Positions 44,911 through 55,499 of a stretch of 64,000 nt of DNA are shown one piece after another. This DNA is from Riptortus pedestris. Lineage: Eukaryota > Arthropoda > Insecta > Hemiptera > Alydidae. Numbering within the stretch: the first letter of the stretch is position 1; the number at the start of each line of letters is the position of its first letter. Position numbers and translations under genes: made by a program. A model generated the notes under the pieces. That model saw nothing but the letters and a program-made list of their open reading frames with translations. It was not told the origin of the DNA and made no database searches. Where the stretch lies: contig CM032232.1 of assembly GCA_019009955.1 (NCBI GenBank), positions 50,122,501 to 50,186,500 of the forward strand, in the 5' to 3' direction.

Positions 44911-45334
44911 ACTAATAGGAGTGAATATTTTATTTAGCATTCTTATTATACAGGATATTTTCTTTTTAATAATAAATTAAATTCATTAAATAATAGAATG
45001 GCCTTCATTAAACTTGTAAAGCCTTTTTTACATTCGATAATAAAATATGTAATGCTAATTGCCTCGAAATTTAAAATAAAAGTAATTCCCAAATGAAATG
45101 TTGTTTCAGACACGTCAATGTTTTATCGCAAATACCAGAGACATTAACAGTGAGCAACATCCTGTTTTGCTTAATATCAAACGTCATAAAACTACCTCAC
45201 AGTGCTAAATATATCTAACGAATAACAATATCTCTTCAGGCGAAAGAAACCTTTTGTAAGATGATTTTTTTTTTCGCTAGACTTGCAGAAGCTTGTTAAC
45301 TATCAGTCACATTCGACCGAAACCACAATTCATA

Positions 45335-45380
45335 CTTGTGACTATCACTCCTTGTGACTATCACTATTTGTGACCTTGTA
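45335..45380 (+). repeat. Short tandem repeat, about 15-bp unit
   Basis: Three imperfect copies of 'cttgtgactatcact'. Confidence 0.7.
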
Positions 45381-45539
45381 TCACTGGCATATCGTGAGTC
45401 CTATGGATATGTCCAGCGTAGGACGTCGCCTTACCAGTTTGGCTTGTTGACCAGTATAACCACCTTGAGGTATAATCATGTTCAAGGAGACTATTAATAG
45501 TACTATTTTTTATTTTAACCATTCCGTTTTTAATATCGG

Positions 45540-45698
45540 AAGTTAGTTTTAGTGATCTAGTTTCTAGCGAATTTCCCTTAAATGAAAAAAAAAACTATTA
45601 CCTTAGAGTGTACAGCAAGACCTAAGCCCGACAACAAGATAACGTTTGATTTTGATACCTCTAGATAAGAGAACCGCAATTTCTTCGAATAAATTAAC

Positions 45699-45759
<61 letters not shown>

Positions 45760-45905
45760 GAGAGAGAGTTGAACACCTCCCCTTTTGATCGAAATTGACC
45801 AAGCGAGAGGGGGGTTTTGAAGGAGAGTGAACATATGAAATTTCTCCTAACATATTATAGGTAGATAACTTTTCTTTATCTTCGAAACATCTATAAATTA
45901 AGTTC
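45540..45905 (+). repeat. Decayed family H copy with (AT)n(AG)n
   Basis: 'gcgaatttcccttaaatg' near 45567, (AT)n at 45699-45724, (AG)n at 45725-45768, then a G run and 'gaaggagagtgaa' as a core remnant. Confidence 0.55.
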
Positions 45906-46280
45906 ACTCTCTAATGAAATATTTTTTAAAGATGATACCAAACAATTTTGTATATTTAATTTAATAGAAGACTCAGATATTTTCGTTCACAATTCTCGTC
46001 TAAGGGAGACTAACTATTTTTTTTTTTTTTCAACTGCACTGAAAGTCTGTTACTTCAGGTTGTCCACAATACAATATATGCAAGGTTATTAGGCCTTTAC
46101 TTAGTTAAATAATACATAAAGTTGGTACATGTAAAGTAACTGTTAACGTCTTGAAATCATTGTATATCATTGATTAATTAATTTATGGACATTAAAAACA
46201 AACATGATTTATCACTGTTTTGTTATTTAATTTTTAAATTGCAGGGGAGAGCAATATACTTTATTTTCAACAGACAACCG

Positions 46281-46333
46281 AGAGACTCCTGTCGACCACA
46301 ATTTAAGGAACCAAAGATAATGAATGCATTTTC

Positions 46334-46410
<77 letters not shown>

Positions 46411-46500
46411 CAAACAATACTGGTTTTGAACAAAACATGAACTTTCTTAGGGAACATAAAACACATGATCAGAAAACAAGATATGTTTCAAACCCCCCAC
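46281..46500 (+). repeat. Dispersed repeat R6, copy 1, with (AT)n(GT)n
   Basis: 'gactcctgtcgaccacaatttaaggaaccaaa' type block, then (AT)n 46340-46375 and (GT)n 46376-46409. 'ccaaacaatactggtttt' and 'aagatatgtttcaaac' follow. A diverged copy without the microsatellite lies at 47107-47265. Confidence 0.6.
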
Positions 46501-46588
46501 CACAAACATTTGAAGAAATTTTTCAAAAATCGTGTCATGAGTACGTCCTCAATTGCTGATTTCCCTCAAGGGAAATCTGCTGAAATGT
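46495..46588 (-). repeat. Family H 5' end
   Basis: 'aaacatttgaagaaatttttc', 'catgagtacgtcctcaattgctgatttccctcaaggg' and 'aaatctgctgaaatg'. Confidence 0.85.
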
Positions 46589-46722
46589 AAAGAAGTGAAT
46601 TAATTTAATATTAGTAATTTTTTTTATGGAAACGAAACTATTTGAGGAAGCCTGTTATGTTATGTTAAAATTTATTGGAAATAAATAAATTTCATTTTAT
46701 CACATATTTATTAGTAACTACT

Positions 46723-47034
46723 CACGACTTTGGGAGCTTTTATATTCCAGGCTTGTGAGAATGTGAGCGCTGAGGGCTGGCACGAGAGGCAGAAGGTCTC
46801 GCCGACCAAGCTCTGCTGCTGCGAGTTATTCTGACAAGACTTGGACTTGGGCACAGGTGCAGGCTGAGCCACCTCCTTCCCGTAGGCACCCGGGAGCCGC
46901 CTGTAGTATACCGGCAGGGTCATAGTCACCGACTGGCTCTCTCTCCCGCCCCTACCTCTCCTCCCTTCTACCGAATCGACTCGGGCTAATCGATCATAGC
47001 CCTGCTCGATTAGTACCACGATTAATGAGGTCAT
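46723..47034 (-). CDS. Candidate coding exon, G+C-rich, ends at a splice donor
   Basis: The minus strand is open from ATG at 47034 for 104 codons to a donor GTC|GTGAGT at about 46723. A second ATG in better context begins MTLPVYYRRLPGAYGKEVAQ. Codons are rich in third-position G/C, which is very unlike the AT-rich surroundings. A Gln-rich run and a CxxC (ETFCLSCQPSALTF) follow. The N-terminal 37 codons (with RGRGGRES) could be leader sequence instead. An adjoining frame further upstream (to about 47150) is also open. The exon lies between two copies of repeat R6. Protein family unknown; the CxxC alone does not define a domain. Confidence 0.48.
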
Positions 47035-47106
47035 TAGGGCCTGGGTCCGATGAGCCGATTGTAAGTTTAGAAGAAAGATTCTGGACCTTGGGCTGTTGAC
47101 TTCCCT

Positions 47107-47395
47107 TCAAGTCTGGACACTCCAGTCGGCCACTTTTTAAGGAACCAAAAAGTATGACTTTTCCCGCCAAAATACATGTACCAAATGAAAAAAAGCATGA
47201 ACTGGTTTTACAAAAATAGTATAACATATAACAAGATACAAGAATATGTCTCAAACTTCAACCAGAAATATAAATGATACGCTTTTCTCGAAATCTTTAT
47301 ATTTTTGGTTGGAGTATGAAGTATATTTTTGTATTTTGCTTTATGATTATATGTTATACTATTTTTGTCAAACAAGTTCATGATTTGTTTCATTT
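47107..47395. repeat. Repeat R6 copy 2 carrying a foldback palindrome
   Basis: R6 sequence begins at 47107. From about 47180 to 47280 it pairs with 47297-47395 as an inverted repeat with arms of about 100 bp (roughly 80-85% identity by eye). The best part is 'caaaaatagtataacatata' against its complement near 47350. A transcript would fold into a hairpin of about 215 nt. Confidence 0.7.
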
Positions 47396-47454
47396 AGTAC
47401 TTAAATTTTGATCTATTAAAAATATTCATTGTTTAAAAATTATTTCATACCTGA

Positions 47455-47548
47455 GTGCCACCCTGCCTAGAAAAGGGTGGAAACCTGTAGATAACCCATT
47501 CCAATTAGCCTTAGTTGCAATAAGTGGACGTTAATAAATAATTTAATT
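47455..47548 (+). repeat. Family S SINE body and tail
   Basis: 'gccaccctgcctagaaaagggtgg', 'ctgtagataaccc' and 'gtggacgttaataaat'. Confidence 0.88.
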
Positions 47549-47706
47549 CAATTTTTAATTCATGTCTGAAGGATGTTTTTATACACAAGATGAATACAAT
47601 AACAAATTTTCAATTATTAAATAAAGCTACTATATATTTGTTATAAAGAAATGTATGGTCTGATTGTCATCCTTTAATAAATTTGTATGTCAATAAATTA
47701 ACATTT

Positions 47707-47711
<5 letters not shown>

Positions 47712-47759
<48 letters not shown>
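47712..47759. repeat. (AT)n microsatellite
   Basis: About 23 AT units. Confidence 0.95.
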
Positions 47760-47762
<3 letters not shown>

Positions 47763-47949
47763 GAGTGGTATTAAGATTAACTTATTGTGCATAATTACTT
47801 AAATTGATAGATTTTATAAAATATATTCTAGGAATTTGAAATTAGAGGAAAAAAAATTAGCTATATATATCTATATTATTCAAATAATATGTAAAATAAC
47901 TAATTGACATTAGAAAACAAAAAAAATATTAAAATATTATGATTACTTA

Positions 47950-48112
47950 TTTACTTCCACTTTTTGTTACTATGGCCAATTGGGACGGGTTATCTACAGG
48001 TTACCACCCTTTTCTAGCCAGGGTGGGAGTATTTAATGAGCTCGTTACTAAATAAATTTCTTTTAGCCCAGGCGAAAATAGAACTCACTGCTCTAGGTAT
48101 ACCACGTTATAA
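47950..48112 (-). repeat. Family S SINE
   Basis: 'aattgggacgggttatctac', 'ggttaccacccttttctagcc', 'gagctcgttactaaat' and a degraded B box near 48070. The head is lost. Confidence 0.88.
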
Positions 48113-48529
48113 TTAACGAATCCTATTAGGTTAAGTAACATTTAATGGAATCAAATGCATTTCATTTCATTTCTCGAGAATGCCAATTGGTGACCAGTCC
48201 TAATTTTACAATGTTCAGTTTGTCTCGCGAGTGCATCACAGAGTCCTACTCAGAAATTAAAAAGCTCGTCAGCACATTGGTTATGTAACATTAATGAATT
48301 AAAGTACGAGGCGGTTTGCGAGTTTCAATTTAATTAGCAAACTATGAAAAATCTTAACAACCCCAGTTTGATAGAGCCGAGAGTCTCCTTTTTAGTTGGA
48401 AATGCAGCTTAGGAGAGAGACCTCAGAAGAAAATTCAGTCTATCAAAAAGAGCACTGAAGTTGTCACTCATACTACTGATACAACATAACGTTATAAATA
48501 TGCATAACACCTTAATACTCAGAAGTTAA

Positions 48530-48760
48530 AAAGACGATGGCGTAGGGGCTGAGAAAAGAAGGAGATTTCCCACGAGCTGATCTACATCTATTCTCGATGC
48601 TTTCTATAACTAGAAGCGTATGTAAGCAGAAATTGAATTTTATGCTGGACATAAGAATGGGCTCAGGAAGTATGAGATATATTTTGTATTTATTTTTTCG
48701 TTTCTCCTCCCTAAATCTACCCCCTCCTCCTCATTGAGCAAACTACTTCTTTTCAATATC
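48530..48760 (-). repeat. Family H 3' end and an F2-like piece
   Basis: Reversed 3' end at 48530-48580 ('gcgtaggggctgagaa', 'gagatttcccacgag'). Then a pyrimidine-rich block at 48690-48740 resembling F2. Confidence 0.55.
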
Positions 48761-49063
48761 AATAATTCATAATTTTCAAGGGAGCAAATAGAATTTAACA
48801 AGGATTTACAATGGTTTTCGGTTGCCTTCTTCAAATAGCTATTGAACAATAAAGACAGTAGAACGAGGGAAAATTACCTTCATCCGTAACCATTGGTGGA
48901 GGATGGTGGTCTAGTGGGGGATTACACTGTTACCGACAATCAGTATCCCGAGAAAACTGACTTATAATATAAATATAAGTATAAAGTTAATGAAGAAGCA
49001 ACATTATAGTTTGTGTGTGTGTATGTACATATACACACATTCGAACATATAAATTTAATTTTC

Positions 49064-49456
49064 GTGGGGCACACATAGATCAGTGGTAGAGCGTCCAACT
49101 TATGATCAGCAGAGTTAAGCGGCATCGAGCATGGTCAGCACCTGAATGGGTTACCACGACCGTTCGCTACCAGAGGCGGTAGTGGAAGTCTAGTGAGTAA
49201 ATCAGTCTGACAGACGTGCGGTAAGACTAAGGACACTGACTCCTAGATCCTGTCGACTAGCAAACTGGACGTCGGAGATATGATCTCTGCACGCCCCCAG
49301 GATATATTGAGCTCCGTCACTTATTCCAGGTCCTCCTTGGTTAACGGGGCTTGTACATCGAGTTGATCACAAACTCTGATTGCGAATCCCTCGAACCAAC
49401 TCGGGGCGGCTAAAGATCTATCGCCTTATATAGCCAATTGAACAAGCAAAAAAAAA
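49064..49456 (+). repeat. Chimeric tRNA/5S rRNA-derived SINE with poly(A) tail
   Basis: The head 49064-49103 is the 5' half of a tRNA: TAGATCAGTGG at 49076-49086 is a canonical A box, followed by 'tagagcg' and an anticodon-arm-like stretch. It switches at about 49104 into the 3' half of 5S rRNA. AGTTAAGC (box A) is at 49113-49120, GGTCAGCACC (intermediate element) at 49133-49142 and TGAATGGGTTACC (box C) at 49143-49155, with the spacing of a true 5S gene. A G+C-rich body of about 290 bp of unknown origin follows, ending in a run of ten A's at 49447-49456. Two RNA polymerase III promoter types are thus fused. 5S-derived SINE3 elements are known in animals; a tRNA-half/5S-half head is less usual. 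No second copy is visible here. Confidence 0.8.
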
Positions 49457-50299
49457 ATTGATTTTCATAAGGCACCCCTTCTAGCCGTTTTTAGACCAAC
49501 TGCCACTAAAAAGTATAATTTTTTGTTTGTGAATAATTTCTTAATATCCAATAATATACTGAGAAGAAATTTAAAACCAAATTAATTTTTATTAAATATT
49601 TAGATATAGAAGTTAAAAAAAAAAATCTTTTATAAAGATAAAATTTTTAAAAAAAGTACAAGAAAACAAAGTTTGGAAATTAATATTCGACTTTATTGCA
49701 CGCCTCATTAAAACTTTTTGCCGGTTAACTTTGAAGCCTCTTCTCTCTTGACTTACCATTTCACGATTTGTTTAATGGATCACAAGTTATTTGACTTAAA
49801 AAACTTGATGGATAATCAATATTTTTAAACGTTTAGTGTCTCGAATATTTTTATGCAAAAAAAAGAACTCAGATTTATCGTTTATAAAAATAGTAAACAA
49901 AAATTAAGTTCGGTTTTACATAGGGAATTATTACATTTTATACACCACAAATAATAAAGCTGTCATCTTTGTTTCTTTCTTTTACTGTATACAATTTGCG
50001 ACTCTTGAGTCCAAGAAGTAGATATAATAATTTTCTAAAATTTTACAAAGGTGGAGTAGACCATCTGAACAAATCAATGTGAAGTACATAGTTCGAACTA
50101 GAGATCTCAAAGAGGGCTATTGGCACATTTCTATAAATTTATAATTCTTAGAGCTACAAATGTTTTTATTTCTTCCATTTTAGCGGGAAATCCCTCAGGA
50201 GACCCCAGAATGAGATGCATCCTGTCAAGAAAAACAATATAGTTGTCAATCACACCCCACAGCAAGTGACAAGTAAAATAGAAGAGCCAAATGCCTTTG
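49457..50299. other. Unassigned AT-rich stretch
   Basis: No repeat family or coding signal recognised. Confidence 0.35.
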
Positions 50300-50695
50300 A
50301 TCAGTAAAAGCCAGCCACGCAGGTCCTGGGTAAACTAAACAGATTTCCCAAATGCTAGAATATGAGAAGCCATCTCATATCTCCAACAATTCTATTTCTT
50401 CCGTAGTAGAATCCCGTAAGGTAGGATTCTGAACTTAATATATTTAGTATCAGAGGTCCTTAAAGTCAGATGAGAAGGCTGAAAAGTTAAAAAAAAATGC
50501 AAATATCTCAGGTAATTTTGAAAAAAACAACACCAAAAATGCATAGATTTATACGAAATAAAAAAAATGCGGCTGCTAGACTGTTTATAGATAAATGTAT
50601 TATACATACATATAGATTTATTTCAATTGATAAATGGTTTAAAAATCGTTTCATGAGTACAACGAAAATAGATGAAATTTCCTTCTGCTAAAAGG
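50300..50695 (-). repeat. Family H element, 3' half
   Basis: Reversed 3' end at 50310-50350 ('gccacgcaggtcctgggtaaac', 'acagatttccc'), type-2-like interior and core pieces. A 5'-block remnant 'gtttcatgagtacaacg' sits near 50648 and 'ttctgctaaaa' near 50683. Confidence 0.7.
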
Positions 50696-51225
50696 GACCT
50701 AAATTGGTATGCTTTAAAACATTTAGTACTCAGTATAAATTTAAAAAAAAGTATTGTTACTCATATAGTATTGTTAAACCTATATAACTTATCCATGCCT
50801 AACTTATTAAAATTACGAAATAGTTGTTAGTCAAGGCTCTTAGGCTCAACCTGTGGGTTGCCAGCTTCTAAGACACCCCCAACAAAAAATCAAAATATTG
50901 AGTGCTAAAGATGTTATCTATACCTCCCATATTAACAGAAATAATTCATTCTTTAATATTTAGTATTCAGTATACCCCACTGTTACTTCATCTCATCATA
51001 AAAACAAGCTGAAATATCATGAAAAGTTTTATTTCAGGGTTAAATATAAAATATTTTGAGTTAGATTGCAAAAAATTGTCTGTAAATACACCCATATTAT
51101 TCAGCCTCTAAACGAACTAAACAGATTCATAAATTAAAACTAAAAACGGTAAAGAAAAGGTTTCAAGTAAATCGGTTTTATTGAAAAAAATGCTGATAAA
51201 AATTGCAAAGAAAATATACTAAAAG
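50696..51225. other. Unassigned AT-rich stretch
   Basis: No repeat family or coding signal recognised. Confidence 0.35.
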
Positions 51226-51511
51226 TTAAAAAATAATCCTACATCCAAAGTACCAGTCACCACTCCACTCTCCTCATCAATCTAGGGTATTGATCAGAAA
51301 AATATATAAAATGGTGGGGTTTATCCGTATCCTGTAAATCATATGCGTGGTTGACTGTTGATAGAAATTTACACACACGACAGAAATATTCATAGAAATT
51401 TCCACACCAAACAATTTTATTTATTTGTCTGACCGTAGATACCGTAGATTGATGAGGAGATTGTGTGATGACTGGTACCTAGGACCGACCTAGGATTATT
51501 TTTTAGCATTT
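51226..51511. mobile_element. MITE-like element with long terminal inverted repeats
   Basis: The left end 'ttaaaaaataatccta' with 'taccagtca.cac' and 'ctcctcatcaatcta.ggtat' is mirrored at the right end up to 'taggattattttttag'. Arms are about 80-90 bp with small indels. The interior has no coding capacity. Target-site duplications are not clear. Confidence 0.65.
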
Positions 51512-51654
51512 AATGCACTTTCGTCGTAATTTGTCTCGATTTTCAATTGAGATTAGTTTTGTTAACTTGAAGGTCTTACAAAAGGAGATTAGAGGCTAAT
51601 AGACCATTGTTCAGATGATTTACACTAGTACGACACGTAATGATGTCATCCGAG

Positions 51655-51718
51655 TGTCTTTCCTCCACACGGGAAACCTGCTTAGTTCACGAAGCCCCTG
51701 AGTGTCAAAATTTTTGAG
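51655..51718 (+). repeat. Family H 3' end
   Basis: 'acgggaaacctgcttagttcacgaagcccctgagtgtcaaaa' type sequence. Confidence 0.75.
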
Positions 51719-52124
51719 TGAAACCGAGATCCGTCTGTTTAAACATTTTAAAATCATGGGAAGGCAATGTAGGTCGGAAGAGAATGTGTAGGATTGAACT
51801 AGATAGAACACCTTTGCTTTATTAATTATCTGCCAGTGTTGTTCAAAATGATTAATGACCCAAAGTTGATTGATATCAGTAACGTGGGGATTATTTCAGG
51901 CTGTTGGCAACACTGATAGGGAAATTATGTCTAGTCCTAGATGGTTTATTTAGAGCAAACCCATGACCAGAAAGCTTACATAATTTTCCACTTACGGCCG
52001 CTAATTAACTAAACCTTGGCAAACACGAACGGACCTCTGCATGCTATCTATACACTTGATTGACCATTTAACAGTCGGTGTTCAAAAAAAAAAAAAAAAA
52101 ACCTGTAACCAAATGTACTTTGTT

Positions 52125-52760
52125 CAGAAAAAAAAAATGACCGTCATTCCAGTCTGCGTAAACTGAGCAGATTTCTCAAGAGCAAAATTCACAGACGATT
52201 AAATGTGGGGATTTACAAAAGACTGAAAATATAAAAATATAGAGAAAACAGGAATTGAACAATAGTTGTAGAAAATGAACATTTTTAATAAGATGGTTAT
52301 ATAAAAATGTGTGATATGACTCTTATTAAGGGAGAGAATTCGAATTTCCTCTCATACCCCCCTCTTTCTTTCTCTTCCCTAAGGCCGATTTTAGCCAAAA
52401 TCTTTAGCTCTCTATAAAACGGTTAAATGTCGAGAGTGGTGTTGATAAAAAATCATACATTTTAGAACGTAATATCTTAAATGATGACGCCTCACCGAAA
52501 CTATTTCACACAGTAAAAGTTCAATGAAAACAATATTTGATTTTCAAGCTTCAAATAAATTGGTTCCCAATATAACCGCTTATTGCTAATATGGCAGAAG
52601 TGGGGTTAGCTGAAGGCTGGAAACTAAAAAAATTCAAAATTATTGGTTAATATTCAAGATAAACAAAAAATGTATAGAACATTTATAGGAAATTAAAGCG
52701 ACAAGATTAGTTCTATACAATTTTTCGATCCGACGGAGATATTTCAAACTTTCGAAATTA
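52125..52760 (-). repeat. Family H element, decayed
   Basis: Reversed 3' end at 52140-52175 ('gtctgcgtaaactgagcagattt'), core at 52300-52450, and a second middle block at 52500-52760 ('aaaagttcaatgaaaacaatatttg', 'ttgctaatatggcag', 'tttttcgatccgacggagatattt'). Two overlapping copies are likely. Confidence 0.7.
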
Positions 52761-52786
52761 CCAAGAAAACCAAAAGAATATTGTAG

Positions 52787-52907
52787 CTATATGGTAGCGA
52801 CTATGTGAATAAAAATTCCATTTCCGTTTGCTGAAACCAGGTCATCTATTCGACCAAGTTTGCTGTCTGACCTTTCCTCAAGTTCTGGATCGACCTTAGC
52901 GTATGGC
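52787..52907 (-). CDS. Candidate terminal coding exon
   Basis: On the minus strand an acceptor-like TTTGTGATTTTAG ends at 52908. It is followed by a 39-codon open frame (after one base) to TAG at 52787-52789. Motifs include PYAKVDPELEERSDSKLGRI and DDLVSANGNGIFIH. The acidic, well-mixed composition is protein-like and G+C content is above the flanks. The downstream side is immediately a family H copy. No family recognised. As the frame is short, chance is possible. Confidence 0.33.
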
Positions 52908-53340
52908 CTAAAATCACAAACCTTGGCAATATTTAAATGTCACAGGTATAAAGATCATGTAAAGAAGAAAATTGGGTAATTATTAGGAAAACTCATATAT
53001 ATATGACAAGGGAGACTGAGAGAAGACTAATTATAAATTATGAATAATGGGGGGAAAAGCGATATTGAAAGATTCTACACGGATCATTGTGAATTGTATT
53101 TTCAAAAGTACACTAGAGTAGGGAAATGTAAACAATATAAATTGCTTAGGATTTCAGAAAAGTTGAATTATATTTCCTAACGGAGTATATCGTGAGGAGG
53201 GGGTGGGGGTAGCTAACGGAGACTTAACGATGGTAATCGGAGATGCCGCTAGTCACGGAAGATATGATTCTATGAAAGATTTCATTTGGTCAATCAAAGG
53301 AGCTGCGATTCTTTTCTCAAGGCCGAAACGAAACCTATAA
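52908..53340. other. Unassigned stretch
   Basis: No repeat family recognised. It would be intron if the exon at 52787-52907 is real. Confidence 0.3.
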
Positions 53341-53344
53341 CGTA

Positions 53345-53458
53345 CATTTTCTCAAATCTCCCCTAGGGGAAATGACGCGATTTTTGAAAAATTTTCCTCA
53401 AATGTCCGTCGATCCCAAGAGATGACGAAAATGAAGTCCGTTCAAAACTATGTGTGTG

Positions 53459-53508
<50 letters not shown>

Positions 53509-53640
53509 CTCTCAAGAGGTTGCAAGTTTTGTTTGATTGTTACCAAACTCGATATTTAAACGTTTTATGTACACATGAAGATCAAGTTCGTTAACGGCTA
53601 AAATTGGACAAGTGGGAGGGGGGGGAGGTTAAATGACAAA
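53345..53640 (+). repeat. Family H 5' half with (AT)n
   Basis: 'aatctcccctaggggaaatg', 'atgtccgtcgatcc', (AT)n at 53465-53505, 'gtttgattgttaccaaactcgatattta' and 'gttaacggctaaaattgga', then a G run. It stops head-on against the reverse copy that follows. Confidence 0.85.
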
Positions 53641-54222
53641 CATAATTGGTATTTAAGATACGAAAACAATGTTTCATGATATAACAGGCTATTTTTAATA
53701 TGACATGAGTAGGAGTAGGGGCTTACTGAAAGGTTGAAAACTTAAAAGTGTACTGAACATTTATAGCAACTTAAAATTTCAATAAGATTGGTTCTGTACA
53801 AGCTTAGAATCCGACGAATAATAACGGATATATTTTTATTTCTTCTAGAGAAGCTGGGAGGTAGAGGAACGAATTAAACTGGATGTACACAGAAGGCCTG
53901 TTTACTCTAGAATGCGTATTTTAGAGGACACAGGCCTACTGTGTACATCCAGAGACATTTCTAATTTTCGAAATCCACCCTCTCATCCACCCCTGTCAAT
54001 AGTCAGATTTCAGCCATTAACATACTCAATGTTTAGTTGTGCATAGAAAGCTTATATGTCGAGTTCGGCAACGATCAAAAAATAATTGAAACCGCTAGAA
54101 AGATGTGTGTGTGTGTGTGTGTGTGTATTTATATAATTTTGAATGGACCTCCATTTCCATCATCTACAAGATAAATAGTTCAATAGGCGATTTCCCTTAA
54201 GGAAAAATCTGCTAAAAACGGA
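53640..54222 (-). mobile_element. Family H element, middle to 5' end, with a hairpin insert
   Basis: 'aattggtatttaag', 'gagtaggagtaggggcttac', 'aataagattggttctgtacaag', 'gatttcagccattaacatac', 'gagttcggcaacgatc', (GT)n at 54103-54127 and 'gacctccatttcc'. The 5' end is 'gaaaaatctgctaaaa'. About 120 bp with a hairpin is inserted near 53837-53960. Confidence 0.85.
53879..53952. ncRNA. 74-nt pre-miRNA-like hairpin
   Basis: The sequence folds into a 35-bp stem with a GCGT tetraloop. The left arm starts CTGGATGTACACAG and the right arm ends CTGTGTACATCCAG. 31 of 35 pairs are Watson-Crick, one is G.T and three are mismatches spread as internal bulges. Size, stem length and imperfect pairing match an animal miRNA precursor, but a tiny palindromic transposon would look similar. 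It lies in an insert inside a family H copy and is seen once. Confidence 0.4.
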
Positions 54223-54300
54223 CAATGTCTAAATAGCTTAGAGATAACACTGTTGAAATCTATGAAAGTTGAAGTTCATTATTAGTCAAGCAACCTACCT

Positions 54301-54525
54301 TTATTTGTTGCATTCTGAACATTGAGGCTTTATACAATCATTGATACAACGGATACAGCATATGGACGAGCCTGGAGATCCACCATTGACGCAGCAGGCC
54401 CGGATACACACAGCACTAAACTGAAGCCAGTCACAGGAATGGCCAAGGTCACAGATTATTAAGCGTTTCATTTGCCACGCTTTGTTGCCGCTCTCTCTTC
54501 CCCAACATTGAGAATTAATGCTCAT
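54301..54525 (-). CDS. Cysteine-rich small ORF or terminal exon (74 codons)
   Basis: The minus strand reads from ATG at 54525 to TAA at 54301-54303. Twelve of 74 residues are cysteine, including two CC pairs and a C-x-x-C near the end (motifs CWGRESGNKAW, VCIRACCVNGGSPGSSICC, IKPQCSECNK). G+C content is well above the flanks and the reverse complement is not open in parallel, so this looks like real coding sequence. Acceptor-like AGs lie just upstream ('attaattcag' and 'aaaattgtag'), so it may be a last exon rather than a complete gene. No obvious signal peptide is present at this ATG. AATAAA overlaps the stop. An even cysteine count suits disulphide or metal binding. No family recognised, and I do not infer a toxin function. 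Confidence 0.45.
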   Translation of the reverse strand: MSINSQCWGRESGNKAWQMKRLIICDLGHSCDWLQFSAVCIRACCVNGGSPGSSICCIRCINDCIKPQCSECNK

Positions 54526-54894
54526 CGTCTGAATTAATGTTCAACCTACAATTTTAAATATATCCGCTCGTTAAACACTGAAATTGCCTTAGGAATGGAT
54601 AAATATCCTCGAGCCTTTGCAGGGAATTTCAACTTAGGAAAGGACGGTGTTACCGTAAATCTTGACCAGCTTTTTAGAGCAGGGTACAATATTTCTCATG
54701 GCATTTATATTTTCAGTAAAAATAATGTATTACACGACGACGTGGTGTTTTGATAATTTTGAGAAAAGGAGGAGTTATTATGGATATATAGTTCTCTTAT
54801 TTCAACACTGGAACAAGTTAAAATATTAGTGTCTTGACTTGAGTGCTGAGCACTCTTGAAAAATCCTTCTAATGTCCATAGCATCAGAGTTGAC

Positions 54895-55351
54895 TTTTAG
54901 CAGATTTCCCTAAAGGGAAATCAACTATTAAGGTCGTTCTCATGTCATGATTTTTGAAAACCTTTCTCAAATGTCCATCGATCCTACTGATGACGAAAAT
55001 GAGGTCCGTTCAAAACTATATATATTGAGTGGGGAAATTTTGAAAATTTGAACATTGTATAGAAGCAATCTTATTGTAATTATAATACTCTATTATTTTT
55101 TTTATGTACGTTTTTTCATTATCACGATTATTAACCGAGATATTTGCATTTTTTAGTTTTCGGTGTACAGTAACCCCCACTCCTACTCATGTCATATTTA
55201 TAATAGGCTGTTATATTATAAAGCACTCTATTTGAAGCCTAAATACCAAATATTGTTCTCATTGAGCTTCTACGCTTTGAAATAATTGCAAATACTTGAC
55301 GCCTGTGGTAAATCAGCTTAGTTAACGCAGCTCCAGCGTGACGGACTTTTT
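54895..55351 (+). mobile_element. Family H element, both ends present, core deleted
   Basis: 5' TTTTAGCAGATTTCCC, 'catcgatcctactgatgacg' and 'tatatatattgag'. The promoter-like core is missing, and 'aacattgtatagaagcaatc' follows, then the type-1 interior ('cccactcctactcatgtcat') and the 3' hairpin variant (ACGCAGCTCCAGCGT) with GACGGACTTTTT. Confidence 0.88.
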
Positions 55352-55499
55352 AATATTGAGCTACCCAGTTTAAATTTAACAATTTGTGTTCCACCCGTTC
55401 TAGTATGAGTTGTCTGGACTCCTACATTCGTTCATTTCAGAACCATTGAAGATCTAGGATTGAGTACCTCAGTTTCCAGTGAGGCCCTAACACACCCCA

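Noticed and set aside
46223..46559. Overlapping frames with His-Thr and Ile-Tyr repeats
   Set aside because: Translations of (AT)n(GT)n microsatellite in repeat R6.
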